A stretch of 31,413 nucleotides of DNA from CAYVQU01 sp964453155 (GTDB taxonomy: Bacteria > Chloroflexota > Anaerolineae > Anaerolineales > UBA11858), in contig CAYVQU010000050.1 of the NCBI GenBank assembly GCA_964453155.1, positions 1 to 31,413 of the forward strand, written 5' to 3'. The notes below the pieces were generated by a model. It saw only the letters and a list, made by a program, of their open reading frames with translations. It did no database searches and was not told the DNA's origin. The translations under genes and the position numbers were made by a program. Below are positions 13,124 to 21,657 of the stretch, in pieces. Within the stretch, counting starts at the first letter, position 1. Each line of letters starts with the position of its first letter.

Positions 13124-14749
13124 TTATTTCTGGAATGTGACCGACACCGTACAGGCACCGTTATCAAATTCCATTTCTGCATTGTAGTCACCATCGAGAT
13201 TGTTGCGGCTCCAATTGAAGCGAATAACCGCGGTGGCATTGCCATTGACTGACCGGGAAGTCCAATTAGCGGTTTGATTTTCACAACCAGATTCGCATAA
13301 CACGGCTTCAGTCTGGTCGATTTGCTCACCGCTAAAGATGTCATTGCCATCCAACCGGACATAATTGAGCTTTCGAGGCCGGGAGCCGTGATAGGGCCAA
13401 GAAACTGTAATCTTAGTAATCTCATTACTCGTACTGGTCTGGTTGTTTATGGTCCATTCAGCATTCTTGCGAGTTGGCCAATCGACACCGCCATTTGCAT
13501 ATTGACATCCACCCGGAGCTTGTGTCGGCGTATCAGTGGGCACCGGTGAAGGCGTTGGCGTATCCGTTGGTAACGGGGTGTTTGATGCCGTTGGAGTAGT
13601 AGTGGCCGTCGGCGTCGCGGAAGCGGTAGCTGTAGGTGTTGCCGTATCAATCACTAAATCGCCGCCGCTAACCGAACACCCATTATCGAAAACCAAAGTC
13701 AGAGAGTAGCCGGTACTCTCTGCACCTTTATCAAACAAGAATTGCAGGGTTTTGTTCTGGCCATTGCTAAAAGTGCGGTCAGAAGTGGTGCCACCCTTCC
13801 AATCGTTCGAATCAACCACGCGGGGGCTGCCGCCCTCAGTGTCATATATCTGGTTTTCATTACCCCCTGACTTCATCTTAATTTCTTTCAAACTACCATT
13901 TTTGTTACTGGTGTCTTGGAAAATGATCGTCAGATCGGTCAATACAAGTTGAATACCCGAGCCATTGGTTACACTCACATCCAAACGTTTATCGCCATCA
14001 TCTGGATTGAAACTGTCAATGGACGCGCAAGCTGCCCCGAGTGTCGGGGTTGGTGTCGCGGTAGAGGTTGAGGTCGCAGTGGCTGTAGCGGTTGCCGTCG
14101 CGGTACTCGTTGGGGAAGGCCCATCTGTTGGTGACGGCCCTGGAGTTGCAGTTTCGGTTGGCGTTTCACTGGGGCCGGGGGTTGAGGTGTTGGTTGACAT
14201 TGGTGGCACGGCCCAGGTACTTGTGGCAGTATGGGTGTTGAGTAATTGGTCAAGATCAATATCTTTAATGACCGTCCGGGCCGATTCGTTTGTAATTGGG
14301 ATCGGCCCAATGGTAAAGAAATAGGCTATGGGTGACCAATTGGCTGTCACGCGCACAATTACCCGGTCAACACCGCCCTCGATTTGATCCGTGGTAGTTG
14401 GACAAGTATTATCAAATTTCAAAGATGTTCCGGGACCCCGATCAAAATCGACTTCGATATCCCCATCGGTGACGCCGACAAAACTGGTTAAGTTTTGGGC
14501 CGCATCGCGAATACCGGGGCAATCCAGGTACCGGGCCGTCCCCCCTGAACCAGTCGAGGCACCAAAACGGGCACCTTCCCGCGCGGCTGTAACCACGGCG
14601 GCATAAGTGAACATCAACCGGCCAAACTCAATGATCCCCAAAATCAACATGAGCAAGATTGGTAAAACCAGGGCAAATTCTACCAACCCTTGGGCTTTAC
14701 CACCTGAGGCGTGACGACTCGATTTACGAAACGGACTTCGAATTTTCAT
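13124..14749 (-). CDS. TadE pseudopilin fused to two extracellular beta domains
   Basis: The first 60 of 541 residues are a TadE domain (AQGLVEFALVLPILLMLILGIIEFGRLMFTYAAVVTAAREGARFG), and its usual outer region continues to about 170. Two Thr/Pro/Ser-rich linkers (about 175-238 and 370-412, made of TPT/TATAT-type repeats) then separate two paralogous beta domains of about 130 residues. Each begins with Cys and ends with the related motifs LVFDNGCSVSG and MEFDNGACTVS. Ordinary TadE proteins are under 200 residues, so this one carries a large flexible surface extension. It is the first gene of the operon and ends three bases before the beta-helix gene. The function of the added domains is unknown; carbohydrate or surface binding is a guess. 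Confidence 0.86.
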   Translation of the reverse strand: MKIRSPFRKSSRHASGGKAQGLVEFALVLPILLMLILGIIEFGRLMFTYAAVVTAAREGARFGASTGSGGTARYLDCPGIRDAAQNLTSFVGVTDGDIEVDFDRGPGTSLKFDNTCPTTTDQIEGGVDRVIVRVTANWSPIAYFFTIGPIPITNESARTVIKDIDLDQLLNTHTATSTWAVPPMSTNTSTPGPSETPTETATPGPSPTDGPSPTSTATATATATATSTSTATPTPTLGAACASIDSFNPDDGDKRLDVSVTNGSGIQLVLTDLTIIFQDTSNKNGSLKEIKMKSGGNENQIYDTEGGSPRVVDSNDWKGGTTSDRTFSNGQNKTLQFLFDKGAESTGYSLTLVFDNGCSVSGGDLVIDTATPTATASATPTATTTPTASNTPLPTDTPTPSPVPTDTPTQAPGGCQYANGGVDWPTRKNAEWTINNQTSTSNEITKITVSWPYHGSRPRKLNYVRLDGNDIFSGEQIDQTEAVLCESGCENQTANWTSRSVNGNATAVIRFNWSRNNLDGDYNAEMEFDNGACTVSVTFQK

Positions 14750-14974
14750 AGCTTCACCAAACGCCTTTGTTGAAGATTATGCGCAACAAAGGCCTGTACT
14801 CAGCATACAATTAGATTCTAACAGCGTCAATAGGAGTGGAATACCAGCCAGCTTTGCAGTTTTGATAGGAGCTTCAACCGTCTTTATTATACTCTGCGGT
14901 TCGGGCAATTCTTTGACTGGATGACGGCCGGGACAAGTGATTCTTGAAGCATGAACCCGGAAAACTCGCATGGT

Positions 14975-15742
14975 TTAAATGATCTCCATCGTTACTGGAC
15001 AATGATCCGATCCCAGCACCTCACCATGGATAACAACCTCTTTGACGCGCGGCATTAGGGCGGTTGAGACCAGGTAATAATCCAAACGCCAACCGACGTT
15101 GCGGCCGCGGGCCCCAAAACGGTATGTCCACCAGGTGTATTCTTCCTTGTCGGGATACAAAGTTCGATAAGCATCCACAAAACCATGTTCGACATATTTA
15201 TCGATCCAGGCCCGTTCTTCGGGCATAAACCCGGAGGTTTTATGGTTGGTTTTATGATTCTTTAAATCGATTTCATTGTGGGCCGTGTTGAAATCGCCGG
15301 TAATGATGATGTTTTTACCCGCCGCATGGAGTTCATCACATAGTTCCAGTAAATGGGCATAAAAATCCAGTTTAAATGTCAGCCGCTCATGATCGCGCTG
15401 GCCGTTGGGGAAATAGATATTGAATAGGATGAAATCATCGAACCAGGTTTGGATAACCCGGCCTTCAGCATCGAATTTCTCTCCTGCCATGCCTTTCTGG
15501 ATTTGGAGGGGTTCCACCTGGGAAAAAGTCGCGACCCCCGAATAACCCTTACGCTGGGCCGGATTCCAAACCGCAGTCGGATACGCATCAAATACGGCCA
15601 TTTGAGCAGCCGTTAATTGCTCGGGCATCGCTTTTATTTCCTGTAAGCATAACACCCCTGGATCTTCTGCCTCCCACCATTCATTTACGCCCTTATTTAA
15701 GGCCGCCCGGACCCCATTTACATTCCAGGTTGTAATTTTCAC
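14975..15742 (-). CDS. xth: Exodeoxyribonuclease III (AP endonuclease)
   Basis: This 255-residue enzyme of the exonuclease III family cuts DNA at abasic sites and trims 3' ends in base excision repair. Key residues are N7 (TWNVNG), E35 (CLQEIK), Y109/N113 region (NIYFPNG), D150 and N152 (IITGDFN), the RNVGWRLDYYLVS segment with D221, and D246/H247 (GSDHCP). The length is typical. The start codon is GTG, supported by GAGGAG about seven bases upstream; no nearby ATG competes. It is monocistronic. The 225 bases between it and the Tad operon contain only a short open frame (14777-14971) without recognisable features. Confidence 0.96.
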   Translation of the reverse strand: MKITTWNVNGVRAALNKGVNEWWEAEDPGVLCLQEIKAMPEQLTAAQMAVFDAYPTAVWNPAQRKGYSGVATFSQVEPLQIQKGMAGEKFDAEGRVIQTWFDDFILFNIYFPNGQRDHERLTFKLDFYAHLLELCDELHAAGKNIIITGDFNTAHNEIDLKNHKTNHKTSGFMPEERAWIDKYVEHGFVDAYRTLYPDKEEYTWWTYRFGARGRNVGWRLDYYLVSTALMPRVKEVVIHGEVLGSDHCPVTMEII

Positions 15743-15802
15743 AAAATGCTCCTCAAATTTAGTTGGTTGGTATGTTGGTTAATTATCGAAAACCCTCAGC
15801 AC

Positions 15803-15830
15803 TCATTCATCCTGAGCTGGCCGAAGGGCC
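15803..15830. repeat. Short dispersed palindrome (TCATCCTGAGC type)
   Basis: TCATCCTGAGCTGGCCGAAGGGCC matches the copy at 7001-7027 in its TCATCCTGAGC...AAGGGCC core. No gene overlaps it. Confidence 0.45.
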
Positions 15831-15871
15831 ACTCATCTCTATTATTGTACCCCACAGCCTACCAACCTCGA

Positions 15872-15880
15872 TGATATAAT
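15872..15880 (+). promoter_or_regulatory. Candidate extended -10 promoter for the GH13 gene
   Basis: TGATATAAT is identical to the tmRNA extended -10 element at 2090-2098. It points toward the GH13 gene 281 bases away. No -35 is evident. Confidence 0.5.
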
Positions 15881-15912
15881 GCTCCTGTGATCAGCTACCA
15901 TACGTATTAGGT

Positions 15913-16030
15913 GTGTGGCGGTTTGTCCTTTTAGAAAGATCAACTTGTTTTACCGCCACACGGCTTTACGCTTGGCAGTTTCCGGTTTTAGCTTGGATTT
16001 TATTTAAATATTCTTTCCGGAATCTGCTTA
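15913..16030 (+). repeat. Two-hairpin intergenic element, copy 4
   Basis: Hairpin 1 pairs GTGTGGCGG (15913-15921) with CCGCCACAC (15953-15961). Hairpin 2 pairs GTTTCCGG (15978-15985) with CCGGAATC (16017-16024) with one mismatch, followed by TGCTTA. The 3' half aligns well with copy 1 (ACGCTTGG...CAG...CTTGG...TTTCC.GAATC.GCTTA). Confidence 0.68.
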
Positions 16031-16120
16031 GATGTTACACAACAAGCATCTCTTCGACCGGCTCAGGACAGGCCTGAGTAACGATCACGTATCGCAGGGT
16101 GAAATGCCTAGCACACTTTG

Positions 16121-16138
16121 CATATTGTGCGCAATATG
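16121..16138. promoter_or_regulatory. Operator-like palindrome upstream of the GH13 gene
   Basis: CATATTGTGCGCAATATG has seven-base arms (CATATTG/CAATATG) around TGCG. It lies 22 bases before the GH13 ATG, where a repressor or activator could act. No regulator gene adjoins it. Confidence 0.4.
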
Positions 16139-16160
16139 AGTTTAGCTAATAAGGATCCTT

Positions 16161-19100
16161 ATGCCAACCAAGCCGCTTACACCCCCGATGGAATTTCATA
16201 TCTCCCGCCAGGCCCGCGACCGATATCAATTTGATGCCAGCATTTTCCAATTGAGCGGCAATGCTGTTTTTGCCAATTTCCATGCGGCCCGGGCTTTTGC
16301 GCAAAAGATGAACACCCACCGCGATTTAGTCCGCTATCCTGAACGAGCGGTTAAAGCCGGCCAGATCAACGCCCTGGGTTTGATCGATGAAATTCTACAT
16401 TATTTGATTCAGCAATATAGGTTGCAGCATAACCCGCAGGCCTTCGGCAAAGCCCTGGGTTGGCTGATCGAAAAAGTTGGATCCGACCAGGTTGCCCGCA
16501 CTTTATCCCATTTTGCCGACGAATTCCCCCCCCTGGCGGTTTATCGCCAAGAGATTCATCTGGATGACTATCTAAAAGGCACCACCGAGGACACCCCCAA
16601 CGCAGAAATTGTTTTAGAAGAAATGATTTTGCTGTGGCTGGCCAATGCTAACCCGGCGTTTGCACCCTATTTAGAATTGTTTGATGACCGGCTGCTCGAA
16701 AACCAGACCGCATATTCTAAAATTATCGAAGAATTACATAATTTCTTTGATACCCAGCCCAAAATTGGCCCGAAACAACAATCGCTCATCGCGGTTTTAC
16801 GGGCGCCCGCGTTAGCCTCCCCCCATTCTTTGTCCGGGCAGTTGGCCTACATGCAAGAGGAGTGGGCCTTAGAATTGGGACATATCCTCCATCAACTGCT
16901 CAGCAGCTTAGACCTCATTCGGGAAGAAGAGAAACCGATATTTTTCGGACCCGGACCAGCGCAAGTGTATCAATTTGGCACTTCTGATGACCTCATCGAA
17001 GAAGAGCGCTTCAGCCCCGATCGCGACTGGATGCCCCGGCTGGTCCTCCTGGCCAAAAATGCTTATGTCTGGTTGGATCAACTCTCCAAAGAGTATCAGC
17101 GTGAAATTACACAACTCGACCAGGTCCCCGATGAAGAACTCGATAAACTGGCCCAATGGGGTTTTACCGGTCTGTGGTTAATCGGTCTGTGGGAACGCAG
17201 CACGGCCTCCAGCCAGATCAAGAAAATGTGCGGCAATCCCGATGCGGTCGAGTCAGCCTATTCGCTGTATGACTATGCCATTGCCACGCGCTTGGGCGGC
17301 GATGAAGCCTACCAAAATCTGCGGCACCGGGCCTGGCAACGGGGCATTCGGTTGGCGGCCGATATGGTCCCCAATCACGTCGGGATTTACTCAAAATGGG
17401 TCGTCGAACACCCCGACTGGTTCGTCTCGTTAGATTACAGCCCCTTCCCAACGTATACTTTCAATGGGGAAAATTTGTCGGAAGATCAACGGGTGGGGAT
17501 CTATCTCGAAGACCATTACTATTCTAAGAGCGATGCGGCCGTCGTTTTCAAACGCGTGGATCAATGGACTGGTTCTGAAAAATACATCTATCACGGCAAC
17601 GATGGTACCTCGATGCCGTGGAATGATACCGCCCAATTAGATTATCTTAACCCCGAAGTGCGCGAAGCAGCCATTCAGACAATTTTGCATGTGGCTCGGA
17701 AATTCCAGGTGATCCGCTTCGATGCCGCCATGACCTTGGCGAAGAAACATTTCCAACGATTGTGGTTCCCCCAACCGGGCACCGGCGGCGATATCCCCTC
17801 CCGGTCTGAGTTTGGGCTGACCAAAGAGCAGTTTGATGCCGCCATGCCAGTCGAATTCTGGCGCGAGGTGGTCGATCGGGTGGCCGAAGAAGTACCCGAT
17901 ACCCTGTTGCTGGCTGAAGCTTTCTGGATGATGGAAGGTTATTTCGTCCGCACCTTGGGGATGCACCGGGTTTATAACTCGGCCTTTATGAATATGCTCC
18001 GGGACGAGAAAAATGATCAATACCGGCAGCTGATCAAAAACACCCTTGAATTCGACCCCCAAATCTTGAAGCGCTACGTCAACTTCATGAACAACCCCGA
18101 TGAAAAGACGGCGGTTGAACAATTTGGCATGGACGATAAGTATTTTGGGATCTGTATTCTGATGGCCACCATGCCTGGCTTGCCGATGTTCGGCCATGGT
18201 CAGGTGGAAGGCTTCCATGAAAAATATGGGATGGAATATTACCGGGCCTACTGGGACGAAACCCCCAACGACTACCTGATCCAACGCCACCAGCGCGAGG
18301 TTTTCCCACTGCTCCACCGGCGCTACCTGTTTGCCGATGTTGACCATTTTTATCTCTATGATTTCTACACGCCGGAGGGCGGGGTTGAAGAAAACGTATT
18401 CGCCTACAGCAACCGTATTGGGGAACCGGGCTCCGGCTACTGTCAGCGCTCGTTGGTGATCTACCACAATCGGTGGGCAGATGTGAACGGCTGGATTAAG
18501 TCCTCCACCGCCTTCAAAGACAAGGGTAGTGAAGATGAAACGCTTATCCAAACCGATCTGGGGAATGGTTTAGGGTTGCGTAATGAACCCGATATTTACA
18601 CCGTCTTCAAAGACCAGATCAGTGGTTTGGAGTATATTCGCAAAAATCAGGATATCTACGAAAAGGGTTTGTATATTGAACTGGGGGCCTACAAGTATCA
18701 AGTTTTCCTCGATTTCCGGGAGGTCAGCGATAACGAATGGCAACAGTATGGTCAGCTGGCCGAATACCTGCAAGGTCGCGGGGTTCCCAATATGGAAGAA
18801 GCCCTCAAAGAAGTGTTCTTGCAACCGCTGCATTATCCCTGCCGAGAATTGGTCAACTCAGGCTTTTATGAATGGCTCATTGAAAATCGGTACCAAACCG
18901 GTAAGCCCCAAACCGAAACCTTTGGGAGCGCGATCTCGGAAGCCGAATCCAAAATGAGCAGCCTGCTCCATAGTATCCAGGCTTTCACTGCCGATAACCT
19001 GGATGCCATCGCCGCGGAGGCCATCCCTGAATTAGTCGCCGAGATTTCGGCCAAACTACAGGCTGCTTTACAGCTATCGAATCTAGCCCAAGATTACCCC

Positions 19101-19715
19101 CTGCCCCGCTCCCGAAAATACAAATACGCAACCCAATTGATCGCCAAAACCGAAAACGATCCGCTGTCCTTAGAAGACGGCGATATCCTCGGGTGGGGTC
19201 TGATCTTTAGCTGGATATTTACCCACTCACTTGGCAAGGTAATTCCCGCTGGCAACCACCGCGAACGGTCGCGCAAACTGATCGACGAGTGGTTACTGGG
19301 AAAAATCATTGCCGAAACGCTGGCAGACCTGGGCATCGATGCTGGCTTGACGTGGCAGGCCGTCACCGGTATCAAAGCGTTGATAACGCACCAAAATTGG
19401 CACCAAGATCAGGGGCCAAAGTCAAGTCGAGTACGGCGAATATTAAAAACCTGGTTGGCAGATCAGGATATTCAACACTATTTATTGATCAATGAACACC
19501 AAGGAATATCCTGGTTCAACAAAGAAGCACTCGAATCACTTTTGCGGTGGATGTTGATCAGTGCCACGCTGGCGACTCTGACGGATAAAACTATCCCAGC
19601 TGACCAGATTGCTGCCAAAATCGTCTCACACTATGAGGTTGTCGCCAAAATACAAAAAGCCGCGCTCGATTCAGGCTACCAGGTCGAAAATTTAATGGCA
19701 AATGTCGGCTTGTGA
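16161..19715 (+). CDS. Large GH13-type alpha-glucan-active enzyme
   Basis: The 1184-residue protein contains a GH13 (alpha-amylase family) barrel at about 330-850. ADMVPNHVGI (400-409) is region I. FQVIRFDAAMTLAKKH supplies the nucleophile D521, and LLLAEAFWMMEG the acid/base E586. YVNFMNNPDEK holds the third acid D647, but the usual His of the NHD motif is replaced by Pro. The 300-residue N-terminal part is mostly helical, and a 250-residue helical C-terminal part follows. There is no signal peptide, so it acts in the cytoplasm. GH13 members hydrolyse, transfer or isomerise alpha-glucosidic bonds; the subfamily and substrate cannot be told. AAGGA precedes the ATG by eight bases. It is separated from YprB by 143 bases. 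Confidence 0.85.
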   Translation: MPTKPLTPPMEFHISRQARDRYQFDASIFQLSGNAVFANFHAARAFAQKMNTHRDLVRYPERAVKAGQINALGLIDEILHYLIQQYRLQHNPQAFGKALGWLIEKVGSDQVARTLSHFADEFPPLAVYRQEIHLDDYLKGTTEDTPNAEIVLEEMILLWLANANPAFAPYLELFDDRLLENQTAYSKIIEELHNFFDTQPKIGPKQQSLIAVLRAPALASPHSLSGQLAYMQEEWALELGHILHQLLSSLDLIREEEKPIFFGPGPAQVYQFGTSDDLIEEERFSPDRDWMPRLVLLAKNAYVWLDQLSKEYQREITQLDQVPDEELDKLAQWGFTGLWLIGLWERSTASSQIKKMCGNPDAVESAYSLYDYAIATRLGGDEAYQNLRHRAWQRGIRLAADMVPNHVGIYSKWVVEHPDWFVSLDYSPFPTYTFNGENLSEDQRVGIYLEDHYYSKSDAAVVFKRVDQWTGSEKYIYHGNDGTSMPWNDTAQLDYLNPEVREAAIQTILHVARKFQVIRFDAAMTLAKKHFQRLWFPQPGTGGDIPSRSEFGLTKEQFDAAMPVEFWREVVDRVAEEVPDTLLLAEAFWMMEGYFVRTLGMHRVYNSAFMNMLRDEKNDQYRQLIKNTLEFDPQILKRYVNFMNNPDEKTAVEQFGMDDKYFGICILMATMPGLPMFGHGQVEGFHEKYGMEYYRAYWDETPNDYLIQRHQREVFPLLHRRYLFADVDHFYLYDFYTPEGGVEENVFAYSNRIGEPGSGYCQRSLVIYHNRWADVNGWIKSSTAFKDKGSEDETLIQTDLGNGLGLRNEPDIYTVFKDQISGLEYIRKNQDIYEKGLYIELGAYKYQVFLDFREVSDNEWQQYGQLAEYLQGRGVPNMEEALKEVFLQPLHYPCRELVNSGFYEWLIENRYQTGKPQTETFGSAISEAESKMSSLLHSIQAFTADNLDAIAAEAIPELVAEISAKLQAALQLSNLAQDYPLPRSRKYKYATQLIAKTENDPLSLEDGDILGWGLIFSWIFTHSLGKVIPAGNHRERSRKLIDEWLLGKIIAETLADLGIDAGLTWQAVTGIKALITHQNWHQDQGPKSSRVRRILKTWLADQDIQHYLLINEHQGISWFNKEALESLLRWMLISATLATLTDKTIPADQIAAKIVSHYEVVAKIQKAALDSGYQVENLMANVGL

Positions 19716-19858
19716 CTTTTTCGTACCACCCCGCAAGGTCGTGAAATTTAGCGACCCTAAAAACCAACCTGAATCCACTGAAATTACTGGGCCAGTGCTT
19801 GTCAACTGGATTTTTTTGATCACCGGCTCAACTTCTGCATTAAAACCTGCTTTGACTG

Positions 19859-21094
19859 ATGCCCTCTTTATCTGACCGCTTGAAATCGCTCGGGGTAAAA
19901 GCGGGGGCCAGCCAACTCCCGCCAGCCCAATCTCTCCCATTGGACCGCCATCCGATCGCCGAGGTGCTCCCTGGCGAATGGTGGCCAACCGAGTATGGGG
20001 AGATTTTCACCGTCGAAACGCGCTATCCCGCCGATTTCAAAGTAGGGCACACGCCCCTGAAGCTCGCGGCTTCTTTGAAATCGATCGCCGCATATGTCGC
20101 GGCAGCTGACCTTACAAATTTAGCATTAGAAGAATTTGCTTTTATCGATACCGAAACAACTGGTTTAGCGGGTGGCGCGGGTACATATGCTTTTCTCGTC
20201 GGTATCGGCCGATTTGAAGGCCAAGAATTTCGTCTGGTTCAATTCTTCTTAGGTGACCCAGCCGAAGAACCCGCTCAATTAGAGGCCATTCGCAGTTTTT
20301 TAGCCCCGTGCCAGGCGGTAGTTAGCTATAATGGGAAATCTTTTGATTTGCCGCTGTTAAATTCTCGATATATCACCAATGCGTTACCACCGCCGCTTCA
20401 AACCAGCATCCATATCGATTTGCTCCATCTGGCCCGGCGCTTGTGGAAATCACGCCTCCCCAATTGCACTTTAGGAACCCTTGAAGAGAAAATTCTGGGT
20501 ACAATCCGTACCGAACAAGACGTTCCTGGCTGGATGATCCCTGATTTATATTTCGATTATCTCAAATCAGGGGATGCCCGCCCGATGAGAAGTGTTTTCT
20601 ACCATAATGAAGTCGATATTGTGTCGTTAGCCGCCCTTCTCAACCTGGTCGCAACCCAAATTGAAACCCCATTAACAACTGAATTCGAACACGGCCAAGA
20701 TCTACTGGCTATCGGAAAACTATTCACGGATTTAGGCGACTTTCCAGCGGCACAGGAAGTTTATGAACTCGGTCTAAAACATACGAATTTGTCGTCAGCG
20801 GCTTATTGGGATGGACTTAAGCAGTTATCGTTTTTGTATAAAAAACTCGGTCATTGGTCTGCGGCCCAAGAATTGTGGCAGCAAGCGCAGCAAAACAAAG
20901 AAATTTATGCCTATATCGAGCTGGCAAAAATGTATGAGCACCAAATGAAGAACTATGAAGATGCTTATCAAGTGACCGCGGCAGCAATTTCTTTCGTTTC
21001 AAAGAATCACAAAGACCAAGGCTTCTGGTTACCTGAATTGGAGCACCGTTTAAACCGCTTACAGCGGAAAATGCATAAAAGTAGTGTTCGCTAA
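19859..21094 (+). CDS. YprB-like RNase H-fold exonuclease with TPR tail
   Basis: The 411-residue protein has a short N-terminal region (GEWWPTEYGEIFTVETRYP, about 39-57) typical of YprB proteins. An RNase H-like exonuclease domain follows at about 92-265: FIDTETTGLAGGAGTYAFLVG (D97, E99), VSYNGKSFDLPLL (catalytic Asp), HIDLLHLARRLWK, LGTLEEKILG and YHNEVDIVSLAALL (terminal D). From about 275 to 400, paired helices such as LFTDLGDFPAAQEVYELGLKH look like tetratricopeptide repeats, which bind partners. In Firmicutes yprB adjoins the DEAD-box helicase gene yprA; no helicase gene is here. No Shine-Dalgarno sequence precedes the ATG. A role in nucleic acid processing is inferred from the fold. Confidence 0.86.
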   Translation: MPSLSDRLKSLGVKAGASQLPPAQSLPLDRHPIAEVLPGEWWPTEYGEIFTVETRYPADFKVGHTPLKLAASLKSIAAYVAAADLTNLALEEFAFIDTETTGLAGGAGTYAFLVGIGRFEGQEFRLVQFFLGDPAEEPAQLEAIRSFLAPCQAVVSYNGKSFDLPLLNSRYITNALPPPLQTSIHIDLLHLARRLWKSRLPNCTLGTLEEKILGTIRTEQDVPGWMIPDLYFDYLKSGDARPMRSVFYHNEVDIVSLAALLNLVATQIETPLTTEFEHGQDLLAIGKLFTDLGDFPAAQEVYELGLKHTNLSSAAYWDGLKQLSFLYKKLGHWSAAQELWQQAQQNKEIYAYIELAKMYEHQMKNYEDAYQVTAAAISFVSKNHKDQGFWLPELEHRLNRLQRKMHKSSVR

Positions 21095-21234
21095 AGGTTA
21101 ACAAACCACCGGGTCATAACCCGCCAAGATCGCCAACTTTTTTTGGAGATTTCCCGATTTAAGGGTGGGTCTTACCGCCCCTGGCATTTCGGTGGTAAAA
21201 ATATGATCAAAAAATCACTTTGGAGGGCAGAATT

Positions 21235-21657
21235 ATGGCATACCAATTTGAAGAGCTAGATCTGTGGCAAACGGCACTTGAATATTTGGATCTGGTATAC
21301 GAACTCGCTGAGAAAGTCTCAAAATCCGAGATCTTCAATGCCAAAAATCAACTCACCCAGGCAGCCTACCGGATTTTGAAAAATATTGCTGCCAGTGCAA
21401 GTTGTGAGGATCGCGCGGAGCAAATAAAATTTTTAAGGTCAGCAATCCAAGCCGTATCAGAAACTGTTACTTGTTACCATGTAATTCGCCTTAGAAATTA
21501 TATCCATAACGCCAAGCACCTGAGGGTCGCGTACGACCAAAGTCTGGTCTTAAGTGAAATGCTTTTGGAGCGTATAAATTCGCTCACCGCAGAGGAATCA
21601 GTTGCAGATTCTTTTGCCTTAATAACCGCCAGTGGATCGCCTTTTAGCGATGATTAG
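21235..21657 (+). CDS. Four-helix-bundle protein (23S rRNA IVS-protein family)
   Basis: This 140-residue protein matches the four-helix-bundle family first found encoded in intervening sequences of 23S rRNA genes. Signatures are FEELDLWQTALEYLDLVYELAEKV (usually F..L..W..A..L...VY), LTQAAYRILKNIAASASCEDRAEQIKFLRSAIQAVSETVTCYHVIRLRNYI, and the C-terminal helix. Here it is free-standing, with no rRNA or retroelement around it. GGAGGG seven bases before the ATG makes 21235 the start over an upstream TTG at 21220. Its molecular role is unknown; relatives form homo-oligomers and bind nucleic acid in some systems. The 140-base gap upstream contains nested inverted repeats, including ACCACCG/CGGTGGT. 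Confidence 0.85.
   Translation: MAYQFEELDLWQTALEYLDLVYELAEKVSKSEIFNAKNQLTQAAYRILKNIAASASCEDRAEQIKFLRSAIQAVSETVTCYHVIRLRNYIHNAKHLRVAYDQSLVLSEMLLERINSLTAEESVADSFALITASGSPFSDD

Larger units (their letters stand above)
15743..16160. other. 418-base intergenic region upstream of the GH13 gene
   Basis: No gene was found. In order it holds a worn palindrome (15803-15830), an extended -10 (15872-15880), the two-hairpin element (15913-16030), a segment TCTTCGACCGGCTCAGG...CCTGAGTAAC (16051-16084) that resembles parts of the MITE-like element at 4811, and a small palindrome (16121-16138). If transcription starts from the 15872 promoter, the GH13 message has a leader of about 275 bases that includes most of these structures. 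Confidence 0.7.

Noticed and set aside
14777..14971. 64-codon open frame on the minus strand between exonuclease III and the Tad operon
   Set aside because: There is no ribosome-binding site, domain or plausible composition; it looks like a chance frame in an intergenic gap.
17637..18551. 304-codon antisense frame inside the GH13 gene
   Set aside because: The opposite strand encodes the conserved catalytic barrel, so this is a shadow of codon bias.
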